NCBI GenBank assembly: GCA_013823325.1
Contig: PNLY01000028.1
Coordinates: 1 to 53,864 of the forward strand
From: Methylobacterium sp.
GTDB taxonomy: Bacteria > Pseudomonadota > Alphaproteobacteria > Rhizobiales > Beijerinckiaceae
DNA: 53,864 bases
Direction of reading: 5' to 3'
Shown here: piece after piece, positions 34,600 to 42,838 of the stretch
Numbering within the stretch: position 1 is the first letter of the stretch
How the letters are laid out: each line of letters begins with the position of its first letter
Notes under the pieces: model-generated
The model's input: the letters and a program-made list of their open reading frames with translations, nothing else
Told to the model about the DNA's origin: nothing
The model's database searches: none
Made by a program: the position numbers and the translations under genes

Positions 34600-35619
34600 A
34601 TGCGGGTCGGGCTCGCTGGTTTCGGCGCCTGGGGGCGCATGCATGCGCAGGTCTATGCGCAGCTGCCGGGCACGGAGCTCGCGGCGATCTTCTGCCATGG
34701 CGACGCGACGGCGCAGGCCGCCGCCTCCGCTTATCCCGAGGCCGCGCTCGTCCGCAGCTTCGAGGACCTGGTCGCGCTGCCGCTCGACGTCGTGGCGATC
34801 GCCGTGCCGAACCACCTGCATGCCCGCTACGCCGTCGCCGCCCTGAGGGCGGGCAAGCACGTCATCCTGGAGAAGCCACTCGGCGTCACCCTGGCCGAAT
34901 GCGACGCGGTCCTCGCCGCGGCGCAGGAAAGCGGCCGCAAGGTCGCGGTCAATCATGAATTGCGCGTGTCGCAGCAATGGCGGCAGGTGCGCGAGGTCAT
35001 CGCTGGTGGCGAGATCGGTCGCGTGACGCATCAGCATCTCTCGCTCTTCCGCCGCCCTTTCCGGCCGGGCTCCGGCGGCTGGCGGCAAGACGAGGCGCGG
35101 GTCGGCTCCTATAGCCTGGAGGAGCTGGTCCACTTCGTCGATCTCGTGATGTGGTACGCGAGGGAGAACGGCCTGCCCGACCGCGTCACCGCACGCGCCG
35201 GCGACGGCTCGGCGATGCCGCAGACGCTCTCGGCCCTGCTCGACTGGCCGGATGGCTCGAGCGCTCTGGTGACCCAGTGCCTGGCCGGCTTCCAGCACCA
35301 TTCCCTGCTCGAGATTGCCGGCAGCACGGGCGCGATCCGCACCAGCTGGAGCGGCGCCTTCGATCGCGCCGAGCATCCGAGCTTCTCGCTCTGGGTCCAG
35401 GCCGCCAGCGAGAGCGATGCGAGCGAGCGCCCGATCGCCTTCTCCGGCGAGCTGTTCGAACTCGAACAGAACCTTGCTTGCGCTCTCGCCTCCTTTGCCG
35501 GCGAGGGTGAGCCATCGCTCAGCCTGATCGAAGCGCACAACGCCGTGGCCCTCTGCCTCGCCATTCAGGAAGCGGGGCGAAAGGGTCACGCAGTCTCGCT
35601 CGTCGACTGGACCACGTAA
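34600..35619 (+). CDS. Gfo/Idh/MocA-family oxidoreductase, second copy
   Basis: A 339-residue NAD(P)-dependent dehydrogenase with the Rossmann motif GFGAWGRMH at residues 7-15, EKP at 91-93, and the second-domain segment 'YSLEELVHFVDLVMWY' in place of the usual D-x-x-x-H motif. It is more compact than the paralogue at 22300 and clearly distinct from it. ATG 34600 is chosen; a TTG at 34591 overlapping the aldolase stop is possible. Co-transcribed with the aldolase. Confidence 0.9.
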   Translation: MRVGLAGFGAWGRMHAQVYAQLPGTELAAIFCHGDATAQAAASAYPEAALVRSFEDLVALPLDVVAIAVPNHLHARYAVAALRAGKHVILEKPLGVTLAECDAVLAAAQESGRKVAVNHELRVSQQWRQVREVIAGGEIGRVTHQHLSLFRRPFRPGSGGWRQDEARVGSYSLEELVHFVDLVMWYARENGLPDRVTARAGDGSAMPQTLSALLDWPDGSSALVTQCLAGFQHHSLLEIAGSTGAIRTSWSGAFDRAEHPSFSLWVQAASESDASERPIAFSGELFELEQNLACALASFAGEGEPSLSLIEAHNAVALCLAIQEAGRKGHAVSLVDWTT

Positions 35620-35958
35620 GACGCCGCTCTCCACCGGTGCCGTATCGATGCCGCTCAATCAGATCGGCGTCGCATTTTCGACCGGCGCTGAATTTGCGCG
35701 CAGTCCTTGCGATTGAATAAAATCAATTACTTATAAGCCATTCAGCCCAGCTGAGCGGCAGGCTTCGCCTGCTTCTGCGATGGCAACGTTGTGTGGGAGC
35801 AGGTCGAGCCTATCGACGATCGCCGCAAAATGCGCCAGCTTGGTACCGAACGGGACCAACGACCGATCGAGCCGCAGAGTTCCGGAGATCGCCGCAAGAG
35901 CGATGGCGCCCAGCCAACGGGCTGACGACACAGCAAGACAACGATGAGGGGAACAGCG
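35620..35958. other. 339-base intergenic region with AT-rich promoter-like segment
   Basis: An AT-rich patch at 35694-35737 holds TTGCGC, an 18-bp spacer and TAAAAT, plus the small dyad ATTGA-N6-TCAAT, and is a plausible promoter for the binding-protein gene. On the minus strand, about 35731-35945 reads as ~65 coherent-looking codons ('LVPFGTKLAHFAAIVDRL') without a credible start. This could be a gene remnant, but I cannot name it. Nothing else seen. Confidence 0.35.
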
Positions 35959-37464
35959 ATGAAACGTATCGTTCTGCTGGCGTCGGCCGCCTTGTTCGGC
36001 CTCGCCGCACTTCCAGCACTCGCCCAATCGCCTTCGACCTTGCGCATCGGCTTGCAGGAGGACCCCGATGTGCTCGACCCGCACAAGGCGCGCACCTTCG
36101 TCGGCCGCATCGTCTTCATGGGGCTGTGCGACCGGCTCGTCGACATTGACCCGGAGCTGAAGATCATCCCGCGGCTTGCGACGGAATGGTCGTTCTCGGG
36201 CGATGGCCTGACGCTGACGATGAAGCTGCGCAGCGACGCCAAGTTCCATGACGGGGAGAGCTTCAACGCCGAGGCGGCCAAGGCCAATCTCGAGCGGGCG
36301 ATGACGCTGCCGGACTCGCTGCGGAAATCCGAGCTTGCCTCGGTCGAGAGCGTCAGCGCGCCCGATCCGGCGACCCTGGTCCTCAAATTGAAGCGTCCGG
36401 ACGCGACACTGCTCGCCCAGCTCACCGACCGCGCCGGCATGATGCTGTCGCCCAAGAGTCTCGGCCCCGACATCTCGGCCAAACCGGTCTGCTCCGGCCC
36501 CTACCAGTTCGTCGAACGCGTCCAGAACGACCGGATCGTGCTGGAGAAGTTCAAGGGACACTGGGAGGCCGACAAATACCAGTTCGACCGGATCGTCTAC
36601 CGCGCCATTCCCGACACCACGGTCCGCCTCGCGAACCTGCGCGCCGGCGAGCTCGACATGCTGGAGCGGCTGGCCCCGACCGATGTGAAATCGGCGCAGG
36701 GCGACAAGAGCCTCAAGGTCCAGAGCACCGCGAACCTCGGCTACCAGGGCATCACCATCAACACCAACCACACCGACGCCGCCAATCAGCCGATGGGCAA
36801 GGACAAGCGCGTCCGGCAGGCGCTGTCGCTGTCGATCGACCGCAAGGTGCTGAGCCAGGTGGTGTTCGAGGGGCTCTATGCGCCGATGAACCAGCCCTTC
36901 AACCCCGGCAACCAATATGTTTCCGCCGCCTTGCCCGTGCCGGAGCGCGACGTCGCCAAGGCCAAGGCGCTGCTCAAGGAAGCCGGGCAGAGCAAGGTTT
37001 CGGTCGAGCTCTTCGTCACCAACAACCCGGTCGACGCCCAGCTCGGCCAGGTCATCCAGGCGATGGCGCAGGAAGCCGGCATCGACATCCAGATCCGCTC
37101 CAGCGAGTTCGCCAGCCAGTTGCGCGACCAGCAGCAGGGCAAGTTCCAGATGAGCCGGATCGGCTGGTCCGGCCGCATCGATCCGGACGGCAACATCCAT
37201 CCGTTCGTGACGACCAAGGGCAACCAGAACGACGGCAAATATTCCAACGCCGAGGTCGACAGGCTGCTCGACGAGGCCCGCACGATCTACGACGTCGCCG
37301 AGCGCAAGAAGCGCTATGACGCGGCGCAGAAGATCCTCCAGGACGAATTGCCGATCGTCTATCTCTACAACCAGACCGTCTTCTTCGCGCTGCGCGCCAA
37401 CATCCAGGGCTTCGTGATCAACCCCGACGGTCTGATCCGGCTCTCGGGGCTGAAGCGGTCGTGA
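35959..37464 (+). CDS. ABC transporter substrate-binding protein, family 5 (dipeptide/oligopeptide/glutathione type)
   Basis: A 501-residue periplasmic binding protein with a Sec signal ('IVLLASAALFGLAALPALA', cleaved after 'ALAQ'). SBP_bac_5 landmarks are 'LRIGLQEDPDVLDPHKART', 'SGPYQFVERVQNDRIVLEKF' and 'QALSLSIDRKVLSQVVFEG'. GGGGA lies 7 bases before ATG 35959; the upstream in-frame ATG 35944 is weaker. With the two permeases downstream it forms a Dpp/Gsi-type importer. The adjacent gamma-glutamyltransferase-like enzyme favours gamma-glutamyl or glutathione-like peptides as cargo (inference). Confidence 0.93.
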   Translation: MKRIVLLASAALFGLAALPALAQSPSTLRIGLQEDPDVLDPHKARTFVGRIVFMGLCDRLVDIDPELKIIPRLATEWSFSGDGLTLTMKLRSDAKFHDGESFNAEAAKANLERAMTLPDSLRKSELASVESVSAPDPATLVLKLKRPDATLLAQLTDRAGMMLSPKSLGPDISAKPVCSGPYQFVERVQNDRIVLEKFKGHWEADKYQFDRIVYRAIPDTTVRLANLRAGELDMLERLAPTDVKSAQGDKSLKVQSTANLGYQGITINTNHTDAANQPMGKDKRVRQALSLSIDRKVLSQVVFEGLYAPMNQPFNPGNQYVSAALPVPERDVAKAKALLKEAGQSKVSVELFVTNNPVDAQLGQVIQAMAQEAGIDIQIRSSEFASQLRDQQQGKFQMSRIGWSGRIDPDGNIHPFVTTKGNQNDGKYSNAEVDRLLDEARTIYDVAERKKRYDAAQKILQDELPIVYLYNQTVFFALRANIQGFVINPDGLIRLSGLKRS

Positions 37465-37502
37465 CCGAGCGCGTGACTTATTCCGCCGGATGCACCGATC
37501 TG

Positions 37503-37637
37503 TTCCCTTCCCCCCGCTTGCGGTGGGGAAGGGTTAGGGATGGGGGGCCGGAAAGCGGTAGCGCCGCCCTGAATCGTCGCGCCAAGCGGGGCTGCCTCCC
37601 ACCCCAACCCTCCCCACCGCAAGCGGGGGGAGGGAGA
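37503..37637. repeat. Long imperfect inverted repeat between binding protein and permease genes
   Basis: Arms of about 36 bases at 37503-37540 and 37600-37637, both built around CCCCGCTTGCGGTGGGGA, separated by ~60 bases. It may attenuate readthrough between the highly expressed binding protein and the permeases. The right arm ends in GGGGGGAGGGAG and so supplies the purine-rich Shine-Dalgarno of the permease gene. Confidence 0.75.
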
Positions 37638-37645
37638 AGACAGCC

Positions 37646-38590
37646 ATGCTCGCCCTGATCGGCCGGCGGCTCCTGATCGCGATCCCGACGCTGTTCCTGG
37701 TGTCGCTGTTCGTCTTCGCCTTGCAAAGGGCACTGCCGGGCGACCCGTTCCTGGTGATCGCCGGCGAGGAACGCGACCCCGAGGTGATCGCGCGCCTGCG
37801 CGAGATCTACCGGCTCGACGATCCGATCGTGGTGCAGTTCTTCGCCTGGCTCGGCCAGGTCATCCAGGGCGATTTCGGCCGCTCGCTGCGCACGGGCGAG
37901 CCGGTGCTCGGGCTGATCATCCAGAAGCTCGGCGTCACCTTCCAGCTCGCCGTCGCCTCGATGCTGGTCGCGATCGGCATCGGTATTCCCGCCGGCATCA
38001 TCGCTGCCAGGCGCAAGGATACGCTCGCCGATTATTCGGCGAGTGCCGTCGCGCTGTTCGGCCTCTCGGTCCCGCATTTCTGGCTCGGCATCATGCTGAT
38101 CCTCCTGGTCTCGGTCGAATTGCGCTGGCTGCCGGCCTCGGGCTTCGAATCGATCCTCAGCGATCCGCGCGCCGCGATCGAGCGATTGATCATGCCGGCC
38201 TTCGTGCTCGGCGGCGGGCTCGCGGCTTCGCTGATGCGCCATACCCGCTCGGCCATGCTGGAAGTGCTGCAGTCCGACTATGTCCGGACGGCGCGCGCCA
38301 AGGGGCTGGCCGAGGACGCCGTGATCAACCGGCACGCGCTGCGTAACGCGCTGGTGCCGATCATCACCCTGTCGACGATCCTGTTCGGCGAACTGCTCGC
38401 CGGCGCGGTGCTGACCGAGCAGGTCTTCACCATCCCGGGCTTCGGCAAGCTGATCGTCGACGCTGTCTTCAACCGCGACTATGGCGTCGTCCAGGGCGTG
38501 GTGCTCTGCACCGCGATCGGCTTCATCGTGATGAACCTGCTCGCGGATGTGCTCTACATTCTCGTCAATCCGCGCCTGAGGGACGGCTGA
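37646..38590 (+). CDS. Dipeptide-type ABC transporter permease (DppB-like)
   Basis: A 314-residue permease of the DppB/GsiC family. The N-terminal 'LIGRRLLIAIPTLFLVSLFV' helix and 'LQRALPGDPF' loop are diagnostic, and the C-terminal 'EQVFTIPGFGKLIVDAVFNR' region is conserved. About six hydrophobic segments. The stop overlaps the next permease start (TGATG). The Shine-Dalgarno is provided by the purine arm of the preceding inverted repeat. Confidence 0.94.
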   Translation: MLALIGRRLLIAIPTLFLVSLFVFALQRALPGDPFLVIAGEERDPEVIARLREIYRLDDPIVVQFFAWLGQVIQGDFGRSLRTGEPVLGLIIQKLGVTFQLAVASMLVAIGIGIPAGIIAARRKDTLADYSASAVALFGLSVPHFWLGIMLILLVSVELRWLPASGFESILSDPRAAIERLIMPAFVLGGGLAASLMRHTRSAMLEVLQSDYVRTARAKGLAEDAVINRHALRNALVPIITLSTILFGELLAGAVLTEQVFTIPGFGKLIVDAVFNRDYGVVQGVVLCTAIGFIVMNLLADVLYILVNPRLRDG

Positions 38591-39459
38591 TGGGCGCCCT
38601 GACCGTCCGTGCCACCGGCGCGACCTTTCAGGGCCGCGGCTCGCTGCGCAAGCTGATGCGCAGCCGCTCGGCCCGGATCGGCGGCCTGATCGTGCTGGTC
38701 TTCGTTGCGATGGCGCTGCTGGCGCCGCTGCTGCCGCTCGCCGACCCCCTGAAGTCAAACTTCCTCGCCATCCGCAAGCCGCCCTCCGAGCTCTACTGGT
38801 TCGGCACCGACGAGCTCGGACGCGACCAGGTCTCGCGGCTGATCTTCGGGGCGCAGGCCTCGCTGCTCGCCGGCATCGTCTCGGTTGCGATAGCGCTCGC
38901 CGTCGGCGTCCCGATCGGCCTGATCGCCGGCTGGTATGGCGGCTGGATCGACGTGGTGATCTCGCGCGTCACCGAGGCCTTGCTCGCCTGCCCCTTCCTG
39001 ATCCTGGCGATAGCGCTGGCGGCCGTGCTCGGCCCGTCACTGACCAATGCGATGATCGCGATCGGGCTCTCCTTCGCACCGATCCTGATCCGTCTCGTCC
39101 GCGGGCAGGTGCTGGCGATCAAGAACGAGGAGTTCGTCGACGGCGCCCGCGCCATTGGCGGCGGCAAGCTCTACATCCTGTTCCGCCATGTCGCGCCGAA
39201 CACGCTCTCGCCGATCATCGTCCAGTCGACCCTGTTCATGGCGCAGGCGATCGTGCTCGAAGCCGCCCTCTCCTTCCTTGGCCTCGGCCAGCAGCCGCCC
39301 TCGCCGTCCTGGGGCCAGATGCTCAACGTCGCCAAGAATTTCATGGAACAGGCGCCGTGGATGTCGGTCGCTCCCGGCGTCGCCATCTTCCTGGCGGTCC
39401 TGGGCTTCAACCTGCTCGGCGACGGCCTGCGCGATGCGCTCGATCCGAAGGAGCAGTGA
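38590..39459 (+). CDS. Dipeptide-type ABC transporter permease (DppC-like)
   Basis: A 289-residue permease of the DppC/GsiD family with 'FGTDELGRDQVSRLIFGAQA', 'LSFLGLGQQPPSPSWGQML' and the terminal 'NLLGDGLRDALDP', all diagnostic. Partner of the DppB-like subunit with which it overlaps. No DppD/DppF ATPase gene follows; the operon instead continues, after a repeat-bounded insertion, with the gamma-glutamyltransferase-like gene. Confidence 0.94.
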   Translation: MGALTVRATGATFQGRGSLRKLMRSRSARIGGLIVLVFVAMALLAPLLPLADPLKSNFLAIRKPPSELYWFGTDELGRDQVSRLIFGAQASLLAGIVSVAIALAVGVPIGLIAGWYGGWIDVVISRVTEALLACPFLILAIALAAVLGPSLTNAMIAIGLSFAPILIRLVRGQVLAIKNEEFVDGARAIGGGKLYILFRHVAPNTLSPIIVQSTLFMAQAIVLEAALSFLGLGQQPPSPSWGQMLNVAKNFMEQAPWMSVAPGVAIFLAVLGFNLLGDGLRDALDPKEQ

Positions 39460-39476
39460 ATGCTGCCCGCTTCCTC

Positions 39477-39530
39477 AGCCCTCATCCTGAGGAGCCGCGC
39501 AGCGGCGTCTCGAAGGATGCTCCAGAAAGC
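39477..39530. repeat. Family A repeat, half copy
   Basis: Only the left half of the family A unit (AGCCCTCATCCTGAGGAG through TCTCGAAGGATGCTCCAG) is present. It is in the same orientation as, and nearly identical over ~55 bases to, the left half of the full copy at 39892. Together they form direct repeats around the GIY-YIG gene. Confidence 0.8.
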
Positions 39531-39564
39531 CCGGGAACTTCAAACGCTGGAGATCCAGAACGGT

Positions 39565-39864
39565 TCATGTTCTGCGCCTCGCCAGTTCGGGCAAAAGGTC
39601 CCAGTGGCCTTCGATCACGGCTTGCTTCTTTCCGCGCGACCAACCCTTGACCCGTCGCTCCATCGCAATGGCGTCCGTGATGCTCTGGAAGTGTTCCGCG
39701 AACACCAAGGCCACCGGCCGTCGCCTAAACGTGTAACTATGCGGGTAGAGACCGGCATTGTGCTGCCCGACTCTCGTCTCGACATCGACCCTAGTCGTCC
39801 CGGTGTAGAAACTACCGTCACTACAGCGGAGAATGTAGAGCCAGCAGCCATCATGCTCGCGCAT
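39565..39864 (-). CDS. GIY-YIG nuclease superfamily protein
   Basis: A 99-residue single-domain protein with the GIY-like Tyr10 ('WLYILRC'), YIG-like 'FYTGTT' (Tyr20, Gly22), Arg31, His35 and a Glu in 'AMERRVKGWSRGKK', matching the UPF0213/YhbQ-like group. These small proteins are often annotated as endonucleases; biological roles are poorly known. It is transcribed against the surrounding transporter operon, and direct copies of a palindromic repeat lie on both sides (39477-39530 and 39892-40008). This suggests arrival by insertion. ATG 39864 is the only reasonable start. Confidence 0.92.
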   Translation of the reverse strand: MREHDGCWLYILRCSDGSFYTGTTRVDVETRVGQHNAGLYPHSYTFRRRPVALVFAEHFQSITDAIAMERRVKGWSRGKKQAVIEGHWDLLPELARRRT

Positions 39865-39891
39865 GCTGTTACGAGTCCTTGTTCCCTTCTC

Positions 39892-40008
39892 AGCCCTCAT
39901 CCTGAGGAGCCGCGTAGCGGCGTCTCGAAGTATGCTCCAGAAAGCTCCGGAAGCAGCTGGAACATCCTTCGAGACGCGCTCCTGCGGAGCGCTCCTCAGG
40001 ATGAGGGC
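39892..40008. repeat. Palindromic repeat, family A, copy 2
   Basis: Full inverted repeat with outer arms CCCTCATCCTGAGGAG and CTCCTCAGGATGAGGG and inner arms TCTCGAAGTATG and CATCCTTCGAGA. It lies just upstream of the GIY-YIG gene (which is on the minus strand) and before the gamma-glutamyltransferase-like gene. Confidence 0.88.
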
Positions 40009-40069
40009 CGAGGGTAGGAAACGCGATCCGCCCCAGAGCCGATTTTTCAAACAAGCAGTGGATAGCCCC

Positions 40070-41872
40070 ATGTTCACCACCCGTCCCGAGATCCTCGGCA
40101 CCTTCGGCGTCGTCACCTCGACGCATTGGCTCGCGACCGCGTCCGGCATGGCAATGCTGGAAAAGGGCGGCAACGCCTTCGACGCCTGCGCCGCCGCCGC
40201 CTTCGTGCTGCAGGTGGTCGAGCCGCATCTCGTCGGCCCGGCCGGCGACATGCCGGCTGTGTTCTATTCGGCCGAGACCAAGAAGGTCGAAGTGCTCTGC
40301 GCCCAGGGCCCTGCGCCGGCGGCCGCTACGATCAAAGCCTATAAGGACCTCGGCATCGACATCATCCCCGGCGACGGCCTGCTCTCGACCGTGATCCCCG
40401 GCGCCTTCGGCGGCTGGATGACGATGCTGCGCGACCATGGCCGCCTGCCCCTGCGCGAGGTGCTGGAGCCGGCGATCAGCTATTTCGAGAACGGCCACCC
40501 GATGCTGCCGCGCGTCTCGGACACGATCGCGGGGCTGAGCGACCTCTTCACCCGGGAATGGCCGAGCTCCGGCGCGGTCTATCTACCCGGCGGCAATGTC
40601 CCCAAGGGCCGCGAGCTCTTCCGCAACCCGGCTGCGGCCGCGACCTACAAGCGCATCCTCGCCGAGGCGGAGGCCGCCGGAGGCGACCGGCAGAAGCAGA
40701 TCCAGGCCGCCCATGACTGTTGGTACAAGGGCTTCGTCGCCGAGGCGATGGACGCCTTCTGCCGCACGGAAACGCCGATGGATTCGACCGGCCGCCGCCA
40801 CAAGGGCCTGCTCACCGCGCAGGACATGGCCGGCTGGACGCCGCATTACGAGGCGCCGGCGAGCGTGACCTATCATGACTGGGAGGTCTTCAAGATCGGC
40901 CCCTGGGGCCAGGGCCCGGTCTTCCTGCAGACGCTGAAGATCCTCGAAGGCTTCGACCTCTCGGCAATGGGTCCGGCGAGCCCGGAGTTCATCCATCACG
41001 TCGCCGAGGCGATGAAGCTCGCCTTCGCCGATCGCGAGGCCTATTACGGCGATCCGGATTTCGTGAAGGTGCCGCTGGCGACGCTGCTGTCGGACGACTA
41101 TGCCCGCGGCCGTCGCGCTCTGATCGCCACCGAGGCCTCCCTCGAAATCCGCCCCGGCGCTGTGCCCGGCTTCGAGGCCCAGGTCGCGCAGGCGCTCGCC
41201 AATATCCGGATCGCCGGCCAGCACGGTGCGGCGGGCGGTGCGACTGTCGGCGAACCGACCTTGGCCTCGATGGTCGCCTCCTCGCGCCGCGGCGACACCG
41301 TGCATATCGACGTGATCGACCGCTGGGGCAACATGGTCGCGGCGACGCCCTCGGGTGGCTGGCTGCAATCCTCGCCGGTGATCCCGGAGCTCGGCTTCCC
41401 GCTGAATTCGCGAGCCCAGGCCTTCTTCCTCGAAGAGGGCCTGCCCTCCTCGCTCGCGCCCGGCAAGCGCCCGCGGACGACGCTGACACCGACCATCGCC
41501 TTCGAGAACGGAGAGCCGCGGCTCGCCTTCGGCACGCCGGGCGGCGACCAGCAGGAGCAATGGCAGCTCGGCATGTTCCTGCGCCGGGTGCATCACGGCC
41601 TCAATCTGCAGGAGGCGATCGACCTGCCGCTGTTCCACACCCAGCATTTCCCCTCGACCTTCTATCCGCGCGAGGCACGGCCGGGCCATCTCACGGTCGA
41701 GGAGAGCGTCGGCGAGGCCGTCCTGGCCGATCTCATCCGCCGCGGGCATGCACTGGAGCGGGCTCCGGCCTGGACAGTTGGGCGCCTGACCGCAGCCGAG
41801 AAGAGCGCCAACGGCCTCTTGCGCGCCGCGGCGACCCCGCGTCTGATGCAGGCCTACGCCGCCGGCCGCTGA
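40070..41872 (+). CDS. Gamma-glutamyltransferase-family Ntn-hydrolase
   Basis: A 600-residue GGT-family protein. The predicted autoprocessing site precedes Thr410 in 'RRGDTVHIDVIDRWGNMVA' (usual T-T-H replaced by T-V-H), giving ~409- and ~191-residue subunits. 'FADREAYYGDPDFVKVP' and 'PGGDQQEQWQLGMF' are further family marks. No signal peptide is visible, so it is probably cytoplasmic and may cleave an imported peptide. ATG 40070 starts the conserved region ('RPEILGTFGVVTSTHWLA'). It belongs to a peptide-importer operon and is followed by a DUF1028 gene after ten bases. Confidence 0.9.
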   Translation: MFTTRPEILGTFGVVTSTHWLATASGMAMLEKGGNAFDACAAAAFVLQVVEPHLVGPAGDMPAVFYSAETKKVEVLCAQGPAPAAATIKAYKDLGIDIIPGDGLLSTVIPGAFGGWMTMLRDHGRLPLREVLEPAISYFENGHPMLPRVSDTIAGLSDLFTREWPSSGAVYLPGGNVPKGRELFRNPAAAATYKRILAEAEAAGGDRQKQIQAAHDCWYKGFVAEAMDAFCRTETPMDSTGRRHKGLLTAQDMAGWTPHYEAPASVTYHDWEVFKIGPWGQGPVFLQTLKILEGFDLSAMGPASPEFIHHVAEAMKLAFADREAYYGDPDFVKVPLATLLSDDYARGRRALIATEASLEIRPGAVPGFEAQVAQALANIRIAGQHGAAGGATVGEPTLASMVASSRRGDTVHIDVIDRWGNMVAATPSGGWLQSSPVIPELGFPLNSRAQAFFLEEGLPSSLAPGKRPRTTLTPTIAFENGEPRLAFGTPGGDQQEQWQLGMFLRRVHHGLNLQEAIDLPLFHTQHFPSTFYPREARPGHLTVEESVGEAVLADLIRRGHALERAPAWTVGRLTAAEKSANGLLRAAATPRLMQAYAAGR

Positions 41873-41882
41873 GGATTAACCT

Positions 41883-42608
41883 ATGACATGGTCCATCGTC
41901 GCGCGCGATGCCGCGACCGGCGCCTTTGGCGTCGCCGTCTCGACCTGCGCCTTCGCCGTCGGCGCGCGTGTCCCCTATGGCTGCGGCCGGGTCGGCGCGA
42001 TCGCGACCCAGGCCTTCGTCAACCCACTCTATGGGGTCGACGGTCTGAGGCTGCTCCAGGAAGGGCGGTCCTCGGTCGAGATCATCGCCAATCTGACCGC
42101 GGCCGATGAAGGCCGAGCCCATCGGCAATTGCACCTGATCGACCGGGATGGGCGAACAGCGTCCTATACCGGCAATGCCTGCATCGACTGGTGCGGGGCG
42201 GTGAACGGGCCGCAGGTCTCGGTCGCCGGCAACATGCTGGCCGGGCCGGAGGTCGTCCAGGAGACGCTGAAGGCCTATGTCGAGAATTCAGGTCTCGACT
42301 TCGACGAGCGGCTGCTGGTGGCGCTCGAAGCCGGCGAGAAGGCCGGCGGCGACAAGCGCGGCCGGCAGTCCTGCGCGATCAGGATCTGGGCGAGCGAGCC
42401 GGTGCCGAGCTTCGACATCAGGGTCGACGACCATGCCGAGCCGCTCGCCGAATTGCGCCGGATCTGGCGGGTGGCGCATCAGCGCTCCGTGCCGTTCCAG
42501 CAGGCCTCGCCCTCACGGGCGCGGCCGGCCGGCGTCACCGACCGGGAGGAGCTCGACCGGCTGTGCGCCGAGTATGCCGCGGCGTGGAACGCGCGACATC
42601 CGGAGTAG
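41883..42608 (+). CDS. DUF1028-family putative Ntn-hydrolase
   Basis: A 241-residue protein beginning 'MTWSIVARDAATGAFGVAVS' and containing 'GARVPYGCGRVGAIATQAF', both standard DUF1028 patterns. The family is predicted to have an Ntn-hydrolase fold, with function unproven. The C-terminus carries a ~50-residue extension with 'HQRSVPFQQASPSRARPAG'. Pairing with a GGT-type enzyme and a peptide-type importer suggests hydrolysis of an amide or peptide. Follows the GGT-family gene by ten bases and is presumably in the same transcript. Confidence 0.9.
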   Translation: MTWSIVARDAATGAFGVAVSTCAFAVGARVPYGCGRVGAIATQAFVNPLYGVDGLRLLQEGRSSVEIIANLTAADEGRAHRQLHLIDRDGRTASYTGNACIDWCGAVNGPQVSVAGNMLAGPEVVQETLKAYVENSGLDFDERLLVALEAGEKAGGDKRGRQSCAIRIWASEPVPSFDIRVDDHAEPLAELRRIWRVAHQRSVPFQQASPSRARPAGVTDREELDRLCAEYAAAWNARHPE

Positions 42609-42675
42609 TGTCCGTCATTCCGGGGCGCCGCCTAGCGGCGAACCCGGAACCCATGACCACGACGCCGTTCCAGTT

Positions 42676-42773
42676 CGTCATGCTCGCCCCTGTGGCGAGC
42701 ATCCACGTCTCGAACACCCCGCGCGATCAGTGAGGCGAAGACGTGGATGGTCGGGACAAGCCCGACCATGACG
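42676..42773. repeat. Palindromic intergenic repeat, family B, copy 3
   Basis: Two hairpins: ATGCTCGCC/GGCGAGCAT and ATGGTCGGG/CCCGACCAT, with ATCCACGTCT and AGACGTGGAT arms between them. It lies in the gap of the convergent DUF1028 and DapA-family genes. The copy at 47551-47643 is the same unit inverted. A further short dyad (TTCCGGGG...CCCCGGAA) flanks it out to about 42830. Confidence 0.82.
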
Positions 42774-42838
42774 ATAAAGTGCGGTGTTCATGGGTTCCGG
42801 GCTCAGGTCTACGACCTGCCCCGGAAAGACGGCTGATC

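Noticed and set aside
39477..40008. CRISPR array
   Set aside because: The repeats here are only two copies of a long palindrome with a gene between; no short regularly spaced repeats or cas genes anywhere in the window.
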